Positions 23,420-35,589 of a DNA stretch of 64,000 nt are shown piece by piece. The notes under the pieces were generated by a model. That model saw only the letters and a list, made by a program, of their open reading frames with translations. It was not told the DNA's origin and did not search any database. Location of the stretch: contig JBBPSI010000097.1 of assembly GCA_038093515.1 (NCBI GenBank), positions 27,049 to 91,048 on the forward strand. Direction: 5' to 3'. The translations under genes were made by a program, and so were the position numbers. How positions within the stretch are numbered: the stretch's first letter is position 1; each line of letters opens with the position of its first letter. The DNA is from Butyriboletus loyo. Taxonomy: Eukaryota > Basidiomycota > Agaricomycetes > Boletales > Boletaceae.

Positions 23420-23999
23420 CCTTTCATGTTTGGTTTGTCCATGTTTATTTTATTTACGATACTTTTGGCGGAACACGACCAACGTTTTTGCAAGACCATA
23501 CCCGCTGACGTTTTCCTACTGATTGGACCTCCACAATTCTCTAGGTCAAATCCTCACCTCGTATCTCCCAAGCGTCCTTCTATCTCAGCTAGTTTTGCCC
23601 TGCTTGCTTTGCTCGCTTGCTATTTGCTTATTTCTGTATACTCTCATCTTCGTTGATTTACAACATCTGCATTCTCTGAGTGCATGCTTGACGCGTGCCC
23701 GGGTCCTGCACGCCACACTGCATCGCCCAGGATAACTTCCGTGCCCAACAGGTCCCGACGATGCGCCAGGCTGGTACGCCGTGATGCCTCATGCGAGGCC
23801 ACAACTCAGCAGCCGTGATGGAAACTGATGCGCTAGCGCGCCGATCCCAGCTACGCGGCCGAATACAAGCCTCGAGGCCGTCCAATTGTGAACGGACTAG
23901 CTTCATGCTCCCGATGAAAAGCAGAGCATTCTTAGTGACCTCCATCTCCCACTTCCCTATTTTCCTGAGCTGCATCTGAATTTGTACTCATTCATTGGC
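23420..23999. other. Intergenic region before the FAD oxidase
   Basis: 580 bp between two plus-strand genes. It holds a T/C-rich 3' flank and the presumed promoter of the oxidase. No coding signal is seen. Confidence 0.6.
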
Positions 24000-26112
24000 A
24001 TGACTCGGATATTGCTGACTTTATTGGGTGTGCTCTCGGGGTTGTTGTATCTTGGGATGTACACGATGGCTCTACGGCTTCCCTCATCCGCAGAGTCAAT
24101 CAACCTATCTGCGGTCTGTCTAGAAATTGCATCGTCAGTCTCATCAGCCTCGGCGGTATTCTTCAATGGTCCAAAGCTTTGCAGCCGCCATGTTGTATGA
24201 TTGACACGCGTGTTCGACAGGAACGGAACCATATCCCAAAGACATCAGCCATTTCGCTCTTTCGAGCACTCAAGAAGCTGTATGTTCCCTTGAGCCCGGT
24301 ACGGCTGAAGACGTCGGCATTACTGTACGTCTCGATGTCGGCGCCGAGGGTCATGTACACTCTCTCATTCGTGTGCCTGCATTTAACAGCTTCAAATCTT
24401 GGGCCGGACTGGATGTCCATTCGCCGTAAGTTTGAGGAACGACTTTTGCTTATTGTCCGTGCTGTCACTCACCTCGAAACAATGTTGCATAGGTCAAAGG
24501 TGGCGGGCACACTCTGAGCCCAGGTTTCTCTTCTACTCCCGGCGTACAAATTGCGATGTACCGTTTTGCGAATGTGTCGTATGATCAAGCCACACAAACA
24601 ACCACGATAGGGGCCGGTCTCATTTGGGATGATGTCTACGCCGCTCTGGAACCATACGGAGTGAACGTCGCGGGTGGTCGGGTCTCAGGGATTGGCGTGG
24701 CTGGCTTCACGCTTGGTGGAGGTAAGTCAGTATACTCTAACCGGGATCAAAATTTTGATGGGCGATCGCGGTGACTGCAGGGTACTCTTGGCACGCGAAT
24801 CAGTACGGTTTAACCATCGACACGGTGGACACATTCGAGCTCGTATTGCCAAACGGTACTGTAACGAATGTCACCGCTTCCCAAGCGGATCTATTCTTCG
24901 CACTCAAGGTTCGTTTTTTTTCCTGTGCGCCCAATGTTTCATTTCGTGTCAACTAGTACCTACAGGGTGGATTCAACAACTTCGTAAGTTACACGTACAT
25001 TCGGTAGGGTCCTAGGCACTCAATCGGCGCAACGTAGGGGATTGTGACGCAGTTCACGTTCAAGGCGTTTCCGCAGGCGCAAGTTTGGGTAAGCTGTGTT
25101 CGTTCTTGCCGAGATCGGTTGCTCGATGGCATGTTCGACCGTTTTTACTGACAGGGTGGCACCATTATCTACAACGCGTCTCAAATCGATCAAGCAACAA
25201 AAGCCACTGCCGCCTTTGCAGCGAATAATACGGACCCAAAGGCAAACATTCTCACTTCATACGGGTACGCTCAAGCTGGGGCCGTGAGTGAGGTATGCCC
25301 CCAATTTTGACCACGCGTGACTCGGCCCTGCACGTTGGGCCCTTTGAGACGTCTCATCCCATGCGAAGGCCGGAACTGACATTAGTCAATAGGAAGTTGT
25401 TGTGGCTATCTTGTTCTATGATGGCCCATCGCCGCCTGCCGGTCTATTCGATGACTTTCTGACAAACAATACCAACACGGACGTCTTCACTCGGTCATTC
25501 GCCTCGCTTGTGCAATCCTCGAATGCGAATTCGACCTGGGGTTTACGGTGAGGTCACGTAAAACCTTGCCGAGCATCTGACTGTCGGTTAACCATTCACG
25601 CGAGCAGAGCTACGTTCAACACCATATCCGTACTCGAATATACCGAAGACTTTTTGCAGTATATGCTGAACGAATCCATCGTGAGTTCCCATTGTCTCGG
25701 GTACTCACCATCCAACCGATGGTTGTAGTATTGGGCAACCAACCTTCCCCTGGATTATGGATACGTCACTTTCAACGCTGAGCCTGTCCTGCCAAGTATC
25801 TACAACCACACCACATTATCGTCCGCATGGCCTGGATCGAGGGCGTCACCGTTCTCGCCCCTCAGTATTATGTTCGCGTGGACTGGTGATGGAACGACTG
25901 ATGATGTGATGATCGAAGGGATCAAGCAAGGTGCAGCCAATCTCCAGGCGAATACGCAAGCAACGGAGGGACTACCTCTGTACGGAAATTATGCCCTTTC
26001 TGATACGCCCCTCGAGGCGATGTACGGGGCGAACGTAGAAAAGCTGACGAGCATGAAGAAGGAGGTGGATCCTGACAACGTGATGGGACTCGCAGGCGGG
26101 TTCAAGTTTTGA
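24000..26112 (+). CDS. FAD-linked oxidoreductase of the VAO/berberine-bridge-like family
   Basis: These enzymes oxidise small alcohols, sugars or secondary metabolites using flavin covalently bound to His. Eleven exons are inferred: 24000-24168, 24221-24324, 24390-24425, 24493-24721, 24781-24908, 24966-24983, 25038-25088, 25154-25292, 25393-25547, 25618-25680 and 25729-26112, giving 491 residues. The N-terminus is a hydrophobic signal or anchor (LLTLLGVLSGLLYLGMY). The PCMH FAD-binding fold follows, with SLEPGTAEDVG, a GGGHTLSPGFSS block whose H109 is the likely flavinylation site, and GVGVAG-like GIGVAGFTLGGGYSW. A substrate domain and the C-terminal PDNVMGLAGGFKF typify fungal members. Many NxT/S sequons fit secretion. 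The 18-nt exon encodes GGFNNF. The second, cysteine-linked flavin attachment of some relatives is not evident: the usual site reads GYSWHANQYG. Substrate unknown. Confidence 0.87.
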
Positions 26113-27004
26113 TGATTCTGAATCGATGGTGAAGGCTCGGACCTGTCCGTTTAGCACTATGATATCGTACCGTTAGTCAAGCCTACTCTAGTATTGCCAA
26201 TAGCTCGCGCCTACGTACTTATTTAGAGCTACTTTTTAATCGACAATGTGCCTCGAGGCGAGATCCGGAGAATGGTTGCACAAACATGTCTAGGGTCGCC
26301 CCACTCGGCTCGACTGGGCCCTTTCGGACGAGGAACTTGACTTGATGGGGGATTTCCAGGTCCGGTGATCAAGGCGAGTACGAGCCCTTTGAGCACGAGT
26401 CGCATGAATACTGTCCTGCGACCGACCGCGTGCATCGTGGTTAATCTCTCGCTGGACAGTTAGGAGTGCGTAAGCCAAAAGGTCTTGCCAGTTAACATAG
26501 CACGGTCGTTCCAGTGACTCGGAGTTCATTCCAGCCAGGGGTCTGAGCGAATCAGCTACAGAGAAGGAAGGAGCGTGTGAGCGACGAGGTGATCAGAAAG
26601 CTCAAAGAGTTCCCATTAAGATGACCTCCGACTCGATCTAACCTCAAGTGCTCAAATCCATGCAACATACCTTCCCACACGCCATTTCCCAAGCGCGTGC
26701 GACCAAGGTAGAGGCAGCCAGAACGACGATGGTGCGGGGCTGAAGAAGCCAGCCCCGCGTGGGCTCCCACGAGCTATCGGCGGCAACCCACTCAGGGATC
26801 CGACTTCACTTCCTTAACCCTCGAATCACTCAAATAAGTCTGGAATCCCCAAGTCATTGATCTGTACCGCCTGCCGTCCACCTGCTGGTCCGGCATGCGT
26901 GATACCCAGGACCTGCGTGGTGTCTTAGGGTTTGTCCAGGGAGACCCTGGGTTCTCAAACACCTACCGAATTACTCTCTCCATTCTGTACCCCTAGCTTG
27001 GGCG
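26113..27004. other. Intergenic region before WD40 gene A
   Basis: About 890 bp with no convincing coding frame. A possible acceptor, CCCCTAG, lies just before 27000, so a short upstream exon of the WD40 gene cannot be excluded. Confidence 0.5.
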
Positions 27005-28069
27005 ATGCTTTCGCTCTCAGTCCACCACCTCCCACGACCAGAGCCTATTGGAACGTTTCGTGGGCATAGCGAGATCGTATGGTCCGTTGTGTTCTTCCCA
27101 AACGGAAGGGCACTCGCCAGTGCCTCCAACGACGGTTCCATCCGTCTCTGGAACCTCGACCACGAATCTGAAGTAATTCTGGGGAGTAGCAACGGGGCGG
27201 TCTTTTGTCTTGCTTTGTTTCCAGACGGAAAGCGACTCGCCAGCGGTGGCCTTGACAGATCTGTCAACGTCTGGGACGTCGACATCCTGGCGGCAATTGA
27301 TGGACCCTGGCGGGGTCACGCGAGCAGTGTCAGATACCTCGACATCTCGGGTGACTGCCGCTACTTGGTTAGTGGATCATTCGATCACAACGTTAACGTC
27401 TGGGATACCGAAAGCGGCCGAGTGGTCCGAGACGAAGGGTACCTCAGAGGGGACGGGAAGATCAACTGCGTCAAGTTCTCGAGGAAGGGTTGTAGATTAC
27501 TCACGGGTTCACGGGATGGCTGTCTCCGCATCTGGGATTTGGAGTCTGGCGAGCTGCTCCTCGGTCCAATCAAAGCAGGCGAAGAGCCGATCTGGGCAGT
27601 CGCTTGGTCACGAGATGAGACCCAGATTCTCTCCGGCTCGGAAGATGGTGTCCTCCGTCGCTGGCATGCCCCCACCGGACGCATCATCGGCGAGCCCGTC
27701 TATGCACATACCAGCATCATTTACTCCCTGTCCGTCTCCCACAACGGCGGTTGCCTGGCCACTGCTTCCAGCGACAGCACGGTCAAGATATGGAACGCCA
27801 CGACATTTGAGCAGATGGCAATTCTAGCCCATCCGGACGAAGTCAACTGCATCACCTTCTCGACCGACGACCGACTGCTAGCCACCGCATGCAGCGACTC
27901 TTTAATTTATGTCTGGGAGTTGCCCCAAGCCAGCTTGGATTCGGGTCTTGTGATAGATAGGGAATATGAAGGTGCATCGCTACTTGAGGTAAGCCTTACC
28001 GAGTCCACTATTGACGAGCACTATAGTCAACTTCTGTCAGTGCCCAACGGTAATTCTTTCGGAAGGTGA
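27005..28069 (+). CDS. WD40-repeat protein A
   Basis: A single uninterrupted frame encodes a beta-propeller of about seven WD repeats. Repeat ends are visible as IRLWN, VNVWD, VNVWD, LRIWD, LRRWH, VKIWN and IYVWE, spaced about 42 residues apart, each with the preceding GH-type or HP turn (FRGHSEIVWSVVFFPNG). Such propellers are protein-interaction platforms; no partner can be read from the sequence. The end is uncertain. A good donor, GTAAGC, at 27989 suggests splicing to later exons. A basic C-terminal segment at 28185-28410, rich in Arg/Lys (LARSRRRCRVDG, NRRRRKLSQMIKEAIAKSRE), would then end at a stop near 28483. I could not close the phase between these parts, so only the unspliced frame is given as coordinates. 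Distant paralogues lie at 46.9 and 51.1 kb. Confidence 0.75.
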   Translation: MLSLSVHHLPRPEPIGTFRGHSEIVWSVVFFPNGRALASASNDGSIRLWNLDHESEVILGSSNGAVFCLALFPDGKRLASGGLDRSVNVWDVDILAAIDGPWRGHASSVRYLDISGDCRYLVSGSFDHNVNVWDTESGRVVRDEGYLRGDGKINCVKFSRKGCRLLTGSRDGCLRIWDLESGELLLGPIKAGEEPIWAVAWSRDETQILSGSEDGVLRRWHAPTGRIIGEPVYAHTSIIYSLSVSHNGGCLATASSDSTVKIWNATTFEQMAILAHPDEVNCITFSTDDRLLATACSDSLIYVWELPQASLDSGLVIDREYEGASLLEVSLTESTIDEHYSQLLSVPNGNSFGR

Positions 28070-28483
28070 CGGTGTGATGGAGGATCCAAGTGGCCCCCAA
28101 CGAAACGCAGAAATGTTGAGGGAGATGTTGAGTGTAAGTCAATTCCATACCCTTCGATCACGGAGTCTTGATTTTCATCGTAGACGCAAACTCCACCCCT
28201 CAAGAGAGAGAGCACAGACCTCGATAAAGAGAGACCATCAGAGGATGCGATACCTACGATCGTAGAGGGGAGACGCCTCATGAGTCGCCTCAGTCTCGCA
28301 CGCAGTCGCCGCCGATGTCGAGTGGATGGTGCCGACCATGTACAAGAATCAAACCGACGGAGACGCAAACTATCACAAATGATCAAAGAAGCAATTGCGA
28401 AATCGCGCGAGGTATCCCCAATTCACGCCTAGAAAACTTGCCTTTTCTGACATTCTCTGCGCAGTTCATATTCAGTCTGTGGT

Positions 28484-28874
28484 GATATTTCAACAGCTAT
28501 TCATGCAAGAGTAGGGCTATCCACGTGTCGAGATGCTCAAAGGGCAGCAAGTGTGGTTTTGGACAATCGGCACACATATGGTTCTTGATTTGTGTTTCGT
28601 CGAGTATTTGCGTGTCATGTTCGGGACGTGCGTCGGTGCTCACCTCCGTACAAGTGCTTCGATGACCAGAAACACTATGGCGGAGGACGTAAAAGCAAAC
28701 TGGACACACGCCTCAGCCCTGTGTGAGGTACGCTGTCCCGTACACGTCCGGATTGGCTTTGGTACTGCTTGGACTATTGCATCCGCAGAGCATACTGCTC
28801 AAGGCGTATTAGCCACAACTGTGGTGTCATGTCAGTAGGGATTACATTAATATAGGTCTCTGCGTCTGAACACA
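28484..28874. other. Convergent 3' intergenic region
   Basis: 390 bp between the WD40 gene A region and the 3' end of the minus-strand gene. No supported gene is seen. Confidence 0.5.
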
Positions 28875-31800
28875 TCAGTATTCAAGGTTGACAACCGACT
28901 CCGCAATGTCAGGTGCTGCATCCTGCTCTCGATGACAACATTCAACCCCGTCTGTATCATGCATAGAGCTAGGATCGATAGATACAAGAAACAATGGTCG
29001 GCGTACCATACGTTCTTGCCCTAGTAACTGGCCAAAATCCGCCAGCCGAGCTTCAGGGGACAAGTCCAAGATGGTTTCGAGTGACCTGTCGTACAACATT
29101 ACAAATGCTGCGAACGTGTTCATGCCATGCATTCTGGCCAGATCTGACTCTCCCTGAGATGGACGCACATCAATGGCACGTGCGCGGGAAGCCCTCAACA
29201 CGATCGGAACACTCACTTCTCGTTCTTCTTCTTCCAACCATCCTCTTTCATCCCAAAGTATTCCATGGCCACGTTCTGTTGAAATTGCACATGCTTCTTC
29301 TCCGAAGCACCTCGCGAATTTGGCAGCCTCTTCGATGTCATTTGCGAAAGCCCAGGTAACTGTACATCGTGGGTTCATAGCACCGCAACCTTCCGCAATC
29401 CCCAGGTTTCGTCTGAGCTTTTTGATAGCCTTGCATATCGGAGGAGTATAAGCATATGGAACCGGTCTTGTATCTTGCGTACGGTCGGCCCTATAGCTTT
29501 GTGCACTAGGGAACGCCTCAAAGACAACGAGGAGGTTTAAGTAACGCCATGATTCACGAGAGATCCGATCGACGGCAGACTCGAGATGTGCTGGTAGCGC
29601 GAGTAGGGGTATGAACAGTACACCATAATCTGGATCAATGATGATATCGGTCCCACCGAGATCATATCGTTCAACGAGAACAACTTGGCATTGGTGGCCT
29701 TGCAGCTCACGGACCAATGCGCGCTTCTGAATGAGAGTCATGGAAGCGAGGTAACGATGGACTGGAGCGGCAGGAATCCAGTGCTCGGAAAGGCGAACCG
29801 TGTGCTGATCATACACGTCATCTGGAACAGCTCGCGGAGGTATTTGTTCGGGAACACCTAGCGTTTGATAAGGTGCCGGCGTATCATTTCCGGTCTCAGA
29901 ATGCTCCGGGATACGACTCCATGCTTGGTTGCGAAGCCCTATGAATGTAGAGAACAAATCCTTGGATGATGCTGGAACAAGATCATCCAGTTTGCGCCGC
30001 TTAGTCACCCTCGAGCTTGTTTGTTCGCATTCGCTGGTTGAAACAAGAGAATCTTCAGGATGCTTGACACGGCGTAGGTTCGGAGTTGGCGGAGGTACAT
30101 CTTGCGCCTTCGAATTCGTGGAATCGTCTGGGGGTCCCTGTAGTTGACTTTGCGACGCAAACGAGAGTGGTTCGAAAGATGGAGTCTCTGATTCAGGGAA
30201 TTCAAAGTAATCATTCCAATCGTATTGATCCACTAGGGAATCGGGTTGATATTTGGCCAGCTGGTAGTCATACAAGTCCCGAGGATGCACATTTTCCTTG
30301 TTCTCGCTTTGGTGGTCGACATTCTCCTTGTTCGCTTCAGGTGTATCCGTAGCATATAACAAGTCGTCCTGGGGCGGGTGTAAGAGAAGCGGAACTCCAA
30401 ATTCGCTGGCTGAAAACTGGCCAAGGTTGTTGTCCACAATGTCGATTCCCGAGTCTTCAAAGAAATAACTGTGGTTGGTCCGACTTCGGGAACCGTATTC
30501 CATGGGATCAGATGGGTTTCGCGAGCCTTGGTGTTCTTCGTGCCGACACAAATTTTCGTCCTGGGCTAGGACATCTCCGCTTTCATCGTTATGAGACCAC
30601 GGAAAAATACCCTGCTCGGTGTCCACGGCATGTTGTACATCGATTCCTGCCTCAAGCATGAGTTTGGTACCAGATGCTCTCATCCTCTCTCGTTGTGTGA
30701 GTAGGTATTCGACCTGTCCGCTTTCCTCGTCTCGCCCGGGAGTAGGGCTCGTTCCAATTTCTTCGCATCCACGTAGAATATTCGGAGTTAAAGTTGAGTG
30801 AGCATCTTCGGCCGATATCGGAGGGGTGCCTAGTTCCAAGAGAACGCGAGTTGTTTTCTCAAACTTCTCGTCGGAGTATTCTGGTACTTCATCCTCCAAC
30901 TGAATGGGTTGTGCAATTCCTGCGACATCCTCATCGGTCGGGATCGTTTTTCCGAAATTGAACGGCCTGTTATGTAAGTGAGACATTGGTGAGTAGAGAC
31001 GAGACAAAGGACCCTGGCGGACAAAATGACGAGTAACAGGTTGAGGAAAGAAAACGAACCTCCATGAAAGGTCGAGTGCGAGAGGTTTGATACCCTTGAC
31101 TGGCTTCAAAAACGCCATAGGACCGAAGCAGTCACTTCCATGCCTCGCAGCATCAAGATGACCAAGCTCTCCTTTCAGGACGACGAAGCTTTCCATCCCT
31201 TCCGGGAAGAGAGTGGGTTCCTTGGGGTGTGCTGTCGGAGGTGGCAGGCTTGGAACTGTATTTCACTGATCAGCGTACACGTCGAGACTCAGGGGCCAAT
31301 AATAGTCAGCGGGAAGTCCGCATAAGCTCCGGGACAGAAGTCTCGTAAAACACATGACCTGTTTGATGGAAACAATTGTTTTCAGCTTACCATCCATCAG
31401 CATGATATCCTTATCGGTTAGTTTCTCCTCTCTGATATAAGAAAGGGGATCTTGTGGGGTAGAAATATAAATGCTTGCGACTGCGTCGTCGAATCGCTGC
31501 TCTTCAAAGTCATTGACGTAGTCAGCAGGGTTGACCGATGTCTCCGCATTGGCTTTGTCCTCTGGAACAGACGTAGGCTGTCCAAGTAGCGAATTTAATG
31601 TGCTCTGACCAGGCGATAGGGGGCGAGGAAAGTGCATGCCAGATTTGACGCCTTCCAGCTGGGATGTGATTTGTTTGTGAGCCTGCGTCATTGGAATAGG
31701 AGCGGAGATGAAAGAAGTGATAAAGAAGCCTGGACTTGACATGTCATGGGGTTAGAGAGATTGTATGAGAAATTTATTCGCTCGAAAAAAAAGAACCCAG

Positions 31801-33290
31801 AGAAAAAGGGGTTCCTAACCAACCTTTTTGCCACCGGTAACGGGTCAGCTGTACCATTGTGGTTTGTGCTTTCATTAATCAATGTATTTTTGTGTCCGAA
31901 TTTGCGTATGCGTGGGATCTCGACTTCGTCTAGGACGTGTTATCAATTTTTCCTGTGGTAAAATGAATGACGAAGGCAATGTACCCATTTTGGCGGCCAT
32001 GAGCGACGTTGCTGGCGTCCCAGGAGGTGATATATTCCACAGTTCATTGACCTCGCTTCTATCCGATGAATGTGGAGAGGGTGGGGGTGGTGAGGAAAAC
32101 GTCAGCGTTGCTAGAGTGTGGGTCGAAGTCAGCGCTCGTCATAGATCCATTGAAGTAATTTGAACCCACTCCACCCACTCACGACTTCCATATGGTGGTT
32201 ATTTATGTCACCGTCTTCACCGTCTATCAATTCCGGTGATGCCACCTGAAGCATAGAGGCCAAGTCGGAGACGCGTATTGGGTGACTGACATCACTCATT
32301 GCATTACTCCTGACGCCACTAGGGGTAGAGGACCCCCGCGCGATTTGGGGAAACAGCGGTGGAGAGTCTAGACTAGGAAGACACCGCGGAGGTGAAGGAC
32401 GGCTCAAAAATTCATGCACATTAGGTGTGTCCTCGAAGCAATCGCCAGATTTTTCTCTCGTGGAAGGGACCAATACTGACTGGAGGAATGGTCGTACCCG
32501 CGCACCAGTGGCAGAATCAACTTTGAAGCGGAGATCCCTACAAAAGGATGTGATCCAGGCATCAATGCCACGTGAAACGTTAGTGGCAAGTAGTAGAACA
32601 CACAAAACATCGTCCAATGGGGGTGCGGGCAGGTCTTCTATGCTCTGTACTGAGACGGGGTTGAGACCGAGAAATGCTGTAAGGGCAGAATTTGTGCGAG
32701 GGATGGATGTCCGAGAATCTGTACTGCCAAGATTTGGAGTTTCGCGCCTTGCGCGCTTCGAGAGGATAGGAGAGGACATAGGTCTGCATATCAGTGACAG
32801 TTTCGCATCTGAGGTGCGTATACGAAATTTTGGTCAAAACACACGTGTATGCGTGAAAGAAGCATACAGTGATCATCTTCGTACCAGCATTTCTCGGTCA
32901 GAAGATCTCGCGGGTGGGGAGGAGGAGGGAAGAAGGTCCTGAGGTATCTAATATGTTCCAATGGTGTAGCCCATCTCTCTTCCGGAGGGGTGAGGTCAAG
33001 GGAATGCAAGGAATGCATGAGGACCTCGAACGGCTCTGTAGGTAGAAGAAATGATGTCGCATCTGCCATGGACACATACTCGAGAGTTTGAAGAAGAAGC
33101 TAGACGATTTCGGTCGGTCCGCGGTCGGGAAAGCGTTAAGAATGATACTTACCTCCTCAACGACGTTCCCGGTAAAGGCGACATGGTCCGATGTAAGGTG
33201 CGTGCGTGCGTAAGGCAAGAGGACCTCGCGTATATGTCTACGCAAACGGAGTTCACTGGCTGTGTTGAGGTTGAACGAATACGGATCCAT
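28875..33290 (-). CDS. Large protein with a possible XPF-like (SHOC1/ZIP2-type) domain
   Basis: Several minus-strand open blocks join into one gene. Safe 3' exons are 31255-31060 and 30966-28875; the upstream exon ends at 31391 and joins 31255 in phase. Earlier blocks are 33290 to about 33150, about 33110-32880, about 32770-32180 and about 32068-31900. Their junctions are only partly solved, so the full protein is not given. The N-terminal part is helical (MDPYSFNLNTASELRLRRHI, FEVLMHSLHSLDLTPPEERW). The middle is acidic and disordered, with an NKENVDHQSENKEN stretch and a KRRKLDD basic patch. The C-terminal block has VVLVERYDLGGTDIIIDPDY, then SWRYLNLLVVFEAFP and YTPPICKAIKKLRRNLGIAE. That pattern recalls catalytically dead XPF/ERCC4-like domains of meiotic ZMM proteins (SHOC1/Zip2), which bind branched DNA with Spo16 at crossover sites. 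This is recognition by feel; it may equally be a fungal-specific nuclear protein. Confidence 0.5.
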
Positions 33291-34603
33291 GCCTAGTAAG
33301 AGGAGGTTTGCCAGTCGACAAATTTCTACGCTGTACACCACGACGGCCAAAGACCAGCGTTAGCTGATTGAACACTGATCGGTGCTCGCAGTTGTTATCG
33401 CACTGGATGTGTTTCCGCGAGAAGTTTGAATGTACAGTCCGGCATGCCGAGATGCCGAGGAGGAAAGATACCAGCTTGGGTCTTACATAAATCTGGATAC
33501 ACGCTTAGTCATCCAACCTGACTCTGTCAATTTGCTACCTGAAACAATCGCGGTGGTCCAATGATACGCTGCAAACTGGCAACAATCGATCCACTTCTCT
33601 ACCTTGGTAATAAAACCAATCAAGAATCACGCTAAAAGGTCTCCAAACCCAATTCATTAATCACACCGCCTCGATCGATTCTGTTGTGTACTGATGCAGT
33701 ATGTATTACCGTGGGGCTGATGAACGGTGCAAGAACGGACCAACGATGATAAAGTTCGAGCTCGAGGTGACTCGGAGAGATAAGAGAGTTAAGATTTCTC
33801 TCCAGAAGATTGAATGGTTACCTGCAAAACAAAAGGTCTTCAGCATCACAGATAAGTTGAGACAGGCAAGATAAAGGCTCAGAAGAAAGGGTATGTTGTA
33901 ACCATGTAGGTGTCTAGAAGACTAATCGAATTCTTGTTGCTCATCACTGAAGCCGTCGTGGCTTGAGGGTGTACGGAATGAAACCCACCTTTTATTTTTC
34001 CCAAGAGTTTTGAGTCGTGCATGTTGAGGTTGAAGGCAGGGTGCACCAGATGAGTTCTAGAAAATGAAGATGGACAAATTTTTCAGCGCGATGTATGTTT
34101 GGTTCTGTTTTCACAGTAGATCTCAGATCGTTGTGGCGCTCCCGCGGACGAGAACGTTTGCATGATAAGATGAAACGGGGATACTATTATATATGAGCCT
34201 GAGGGATCAAGCGAATGAGGGTCTTTGAAGGCACGAGTTAACAACCGACCCTGAACCACGCGGATCAGTCAAAACATTCCTCAGAAATAAGGGTAGAAGC
34301 GAAACACAAACGCAGCAGAAGTGCGTACGATTCTAATATTCTGTGCAGAACGTCAGATACAAGTGTTATGGATCTATAAGTCAAGAGAGGAGTGGTACAA
34401 GGAGGGGTAATGCGTCAATACTTGGTATGCAATCTAGGTCCATGCTTCGAGTAAGGTGCTTGTATGAGGGAGGCTATGCTGTGAGAGAATGTTTTCAGAA
34501 AAAATACGCTCGTATGTAGGTGTTGGCAATGGAGAACGAGGGATGCAAGGATGGGCTACAATTGGTGCGCAGGACTTTAAACCCCTTGCGCACCATAGCC
34601 TCG
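33291..34603. other. Intergenic region between two minus-strand genes
   Basis: 1.3 kb, A/T-richer than its neighbours, with no coding frame of note. A TATA-like string (TATTATATATGAG, about 34186-34198) reads as TATATAATA on the minus strand and could belong to a promoter for the gene starting at 33290, though it lies about 0.9 kb upstream. Confidence 0.45.
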
Positions 34604-35589
34604 CTATGTATGTGCAGAGAACGTGGTGTGTAGCGCGTATGCGAAGGCCAACGGAGAAGTAATTGCGAACAAGACGAGGGCCGATACGAGGCTCGTGGTG
34701 AGAGGATTAAAAGAGTAACGAGGAACTGTGAAAATCCTGGGGTCAGACTAAGAGGAAGAGGAAGAGGATACGACGTGCCTATGGTTGTAGGGGGTGGCAA
34801 GGGTGGAAAATAAGTGACTTTGGTGGGATGAAGTATTGAGCGAGCGAGTATATCGTCATGAACGGGGAGGTCAAGCTGGAGCTGGAGGCCATCGAGAGTG
34901 ATTGCCGGAATATCGCCGGCAGTCGAAGCGGATAAAGGGACAATCGAGACCTCGTTATCAAATTCCCATTTCCTGTGCGACACGGCTGGAATGGCAGTCC
35001 AACCGAAGGTGGCAAGTACACGGCAAACGAGGGTGTCAAGATCCGCGTTGTTGACAATGGGCTTATCCGCATAAGGGAAGGAGGGATCCATGGAAGCGTA
35101 GGTAGCAAGGGTCTGCTGGATGTGGGCGAGGAAGTAGGCTGGAGGGTCTTTGTCTCCGACAGGAGGACGTGGGGGACGATCCTGTTCGAGACAGGCGGTG
35201 TCATCACGATCTGTCTTCCAGGAGGGGGGGGTTGAAGGGAGACCGATAGCGGGGCAACGACAGCCTCGGCCTGCTCGGATGACGGGCCAGTCGACGACGT
35301 GTGGACCGAAAACGTGGGCATGGTAAGATTTGCAGTCATCGCAGAGGGCGAAGAGGGTGTTCGAGAGAGAAGCGTGGAGAGAATCGAGGAGTGTGCGAGC
35401 GATGTGGACGCGAAGATAAGTGCGGATGAGGAGATGCAACTCTGAGGGGAGGGGCACGGGAAAGGGGAAGTGGGTGTTGTGGGCGATGGAGGGGTGGATG
35501 ATGGTGAGGATGGCGTGAACGAGGGCAGTACGGGATGTGCGAAGGGACGACATGGTGGTTGAGGAGGAGGAGGGCAATTTGGTGGACAT
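34604..35589 (-). CDS. Tail-anchored protein with a Cys/His cluster, function unknown
   Basis: Exons on the minus strand are 35589-34775 and 34736-34604, giving 315 residues. Without the 39-bp intron (GTCGTA...CCCCAG) the frame would run on into a low-complexity tail. With it, the protein ends in a single hydrophobic helix at residues 287-307 (SLVSALVLFAITSPLAFAYA) followed by only eight residues, which is the layout of a tail-anchored membrane protein. The cytosolic part has a helical N-terminus (LLIRTYLRVHIARTLLDS) and a conserved-looking cluster ALCDDCKSYHAHVFG...GCRCP, with cysteines at 83, 86, 110 and 112 and histidines at 90 and 92, suggestive of a zinc site. A hydrophobic strand-rich region follows (about 195-260). 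I do not recognise the family. The gene is divergent from the lyase gene at 35810. Confidence 0.7.

Noticed and set aside
32427..32942. 171-codon plus-strand frame
   Set aside because: Antisense to the exons of the large minus-strand gene, which show joined coding blocks.
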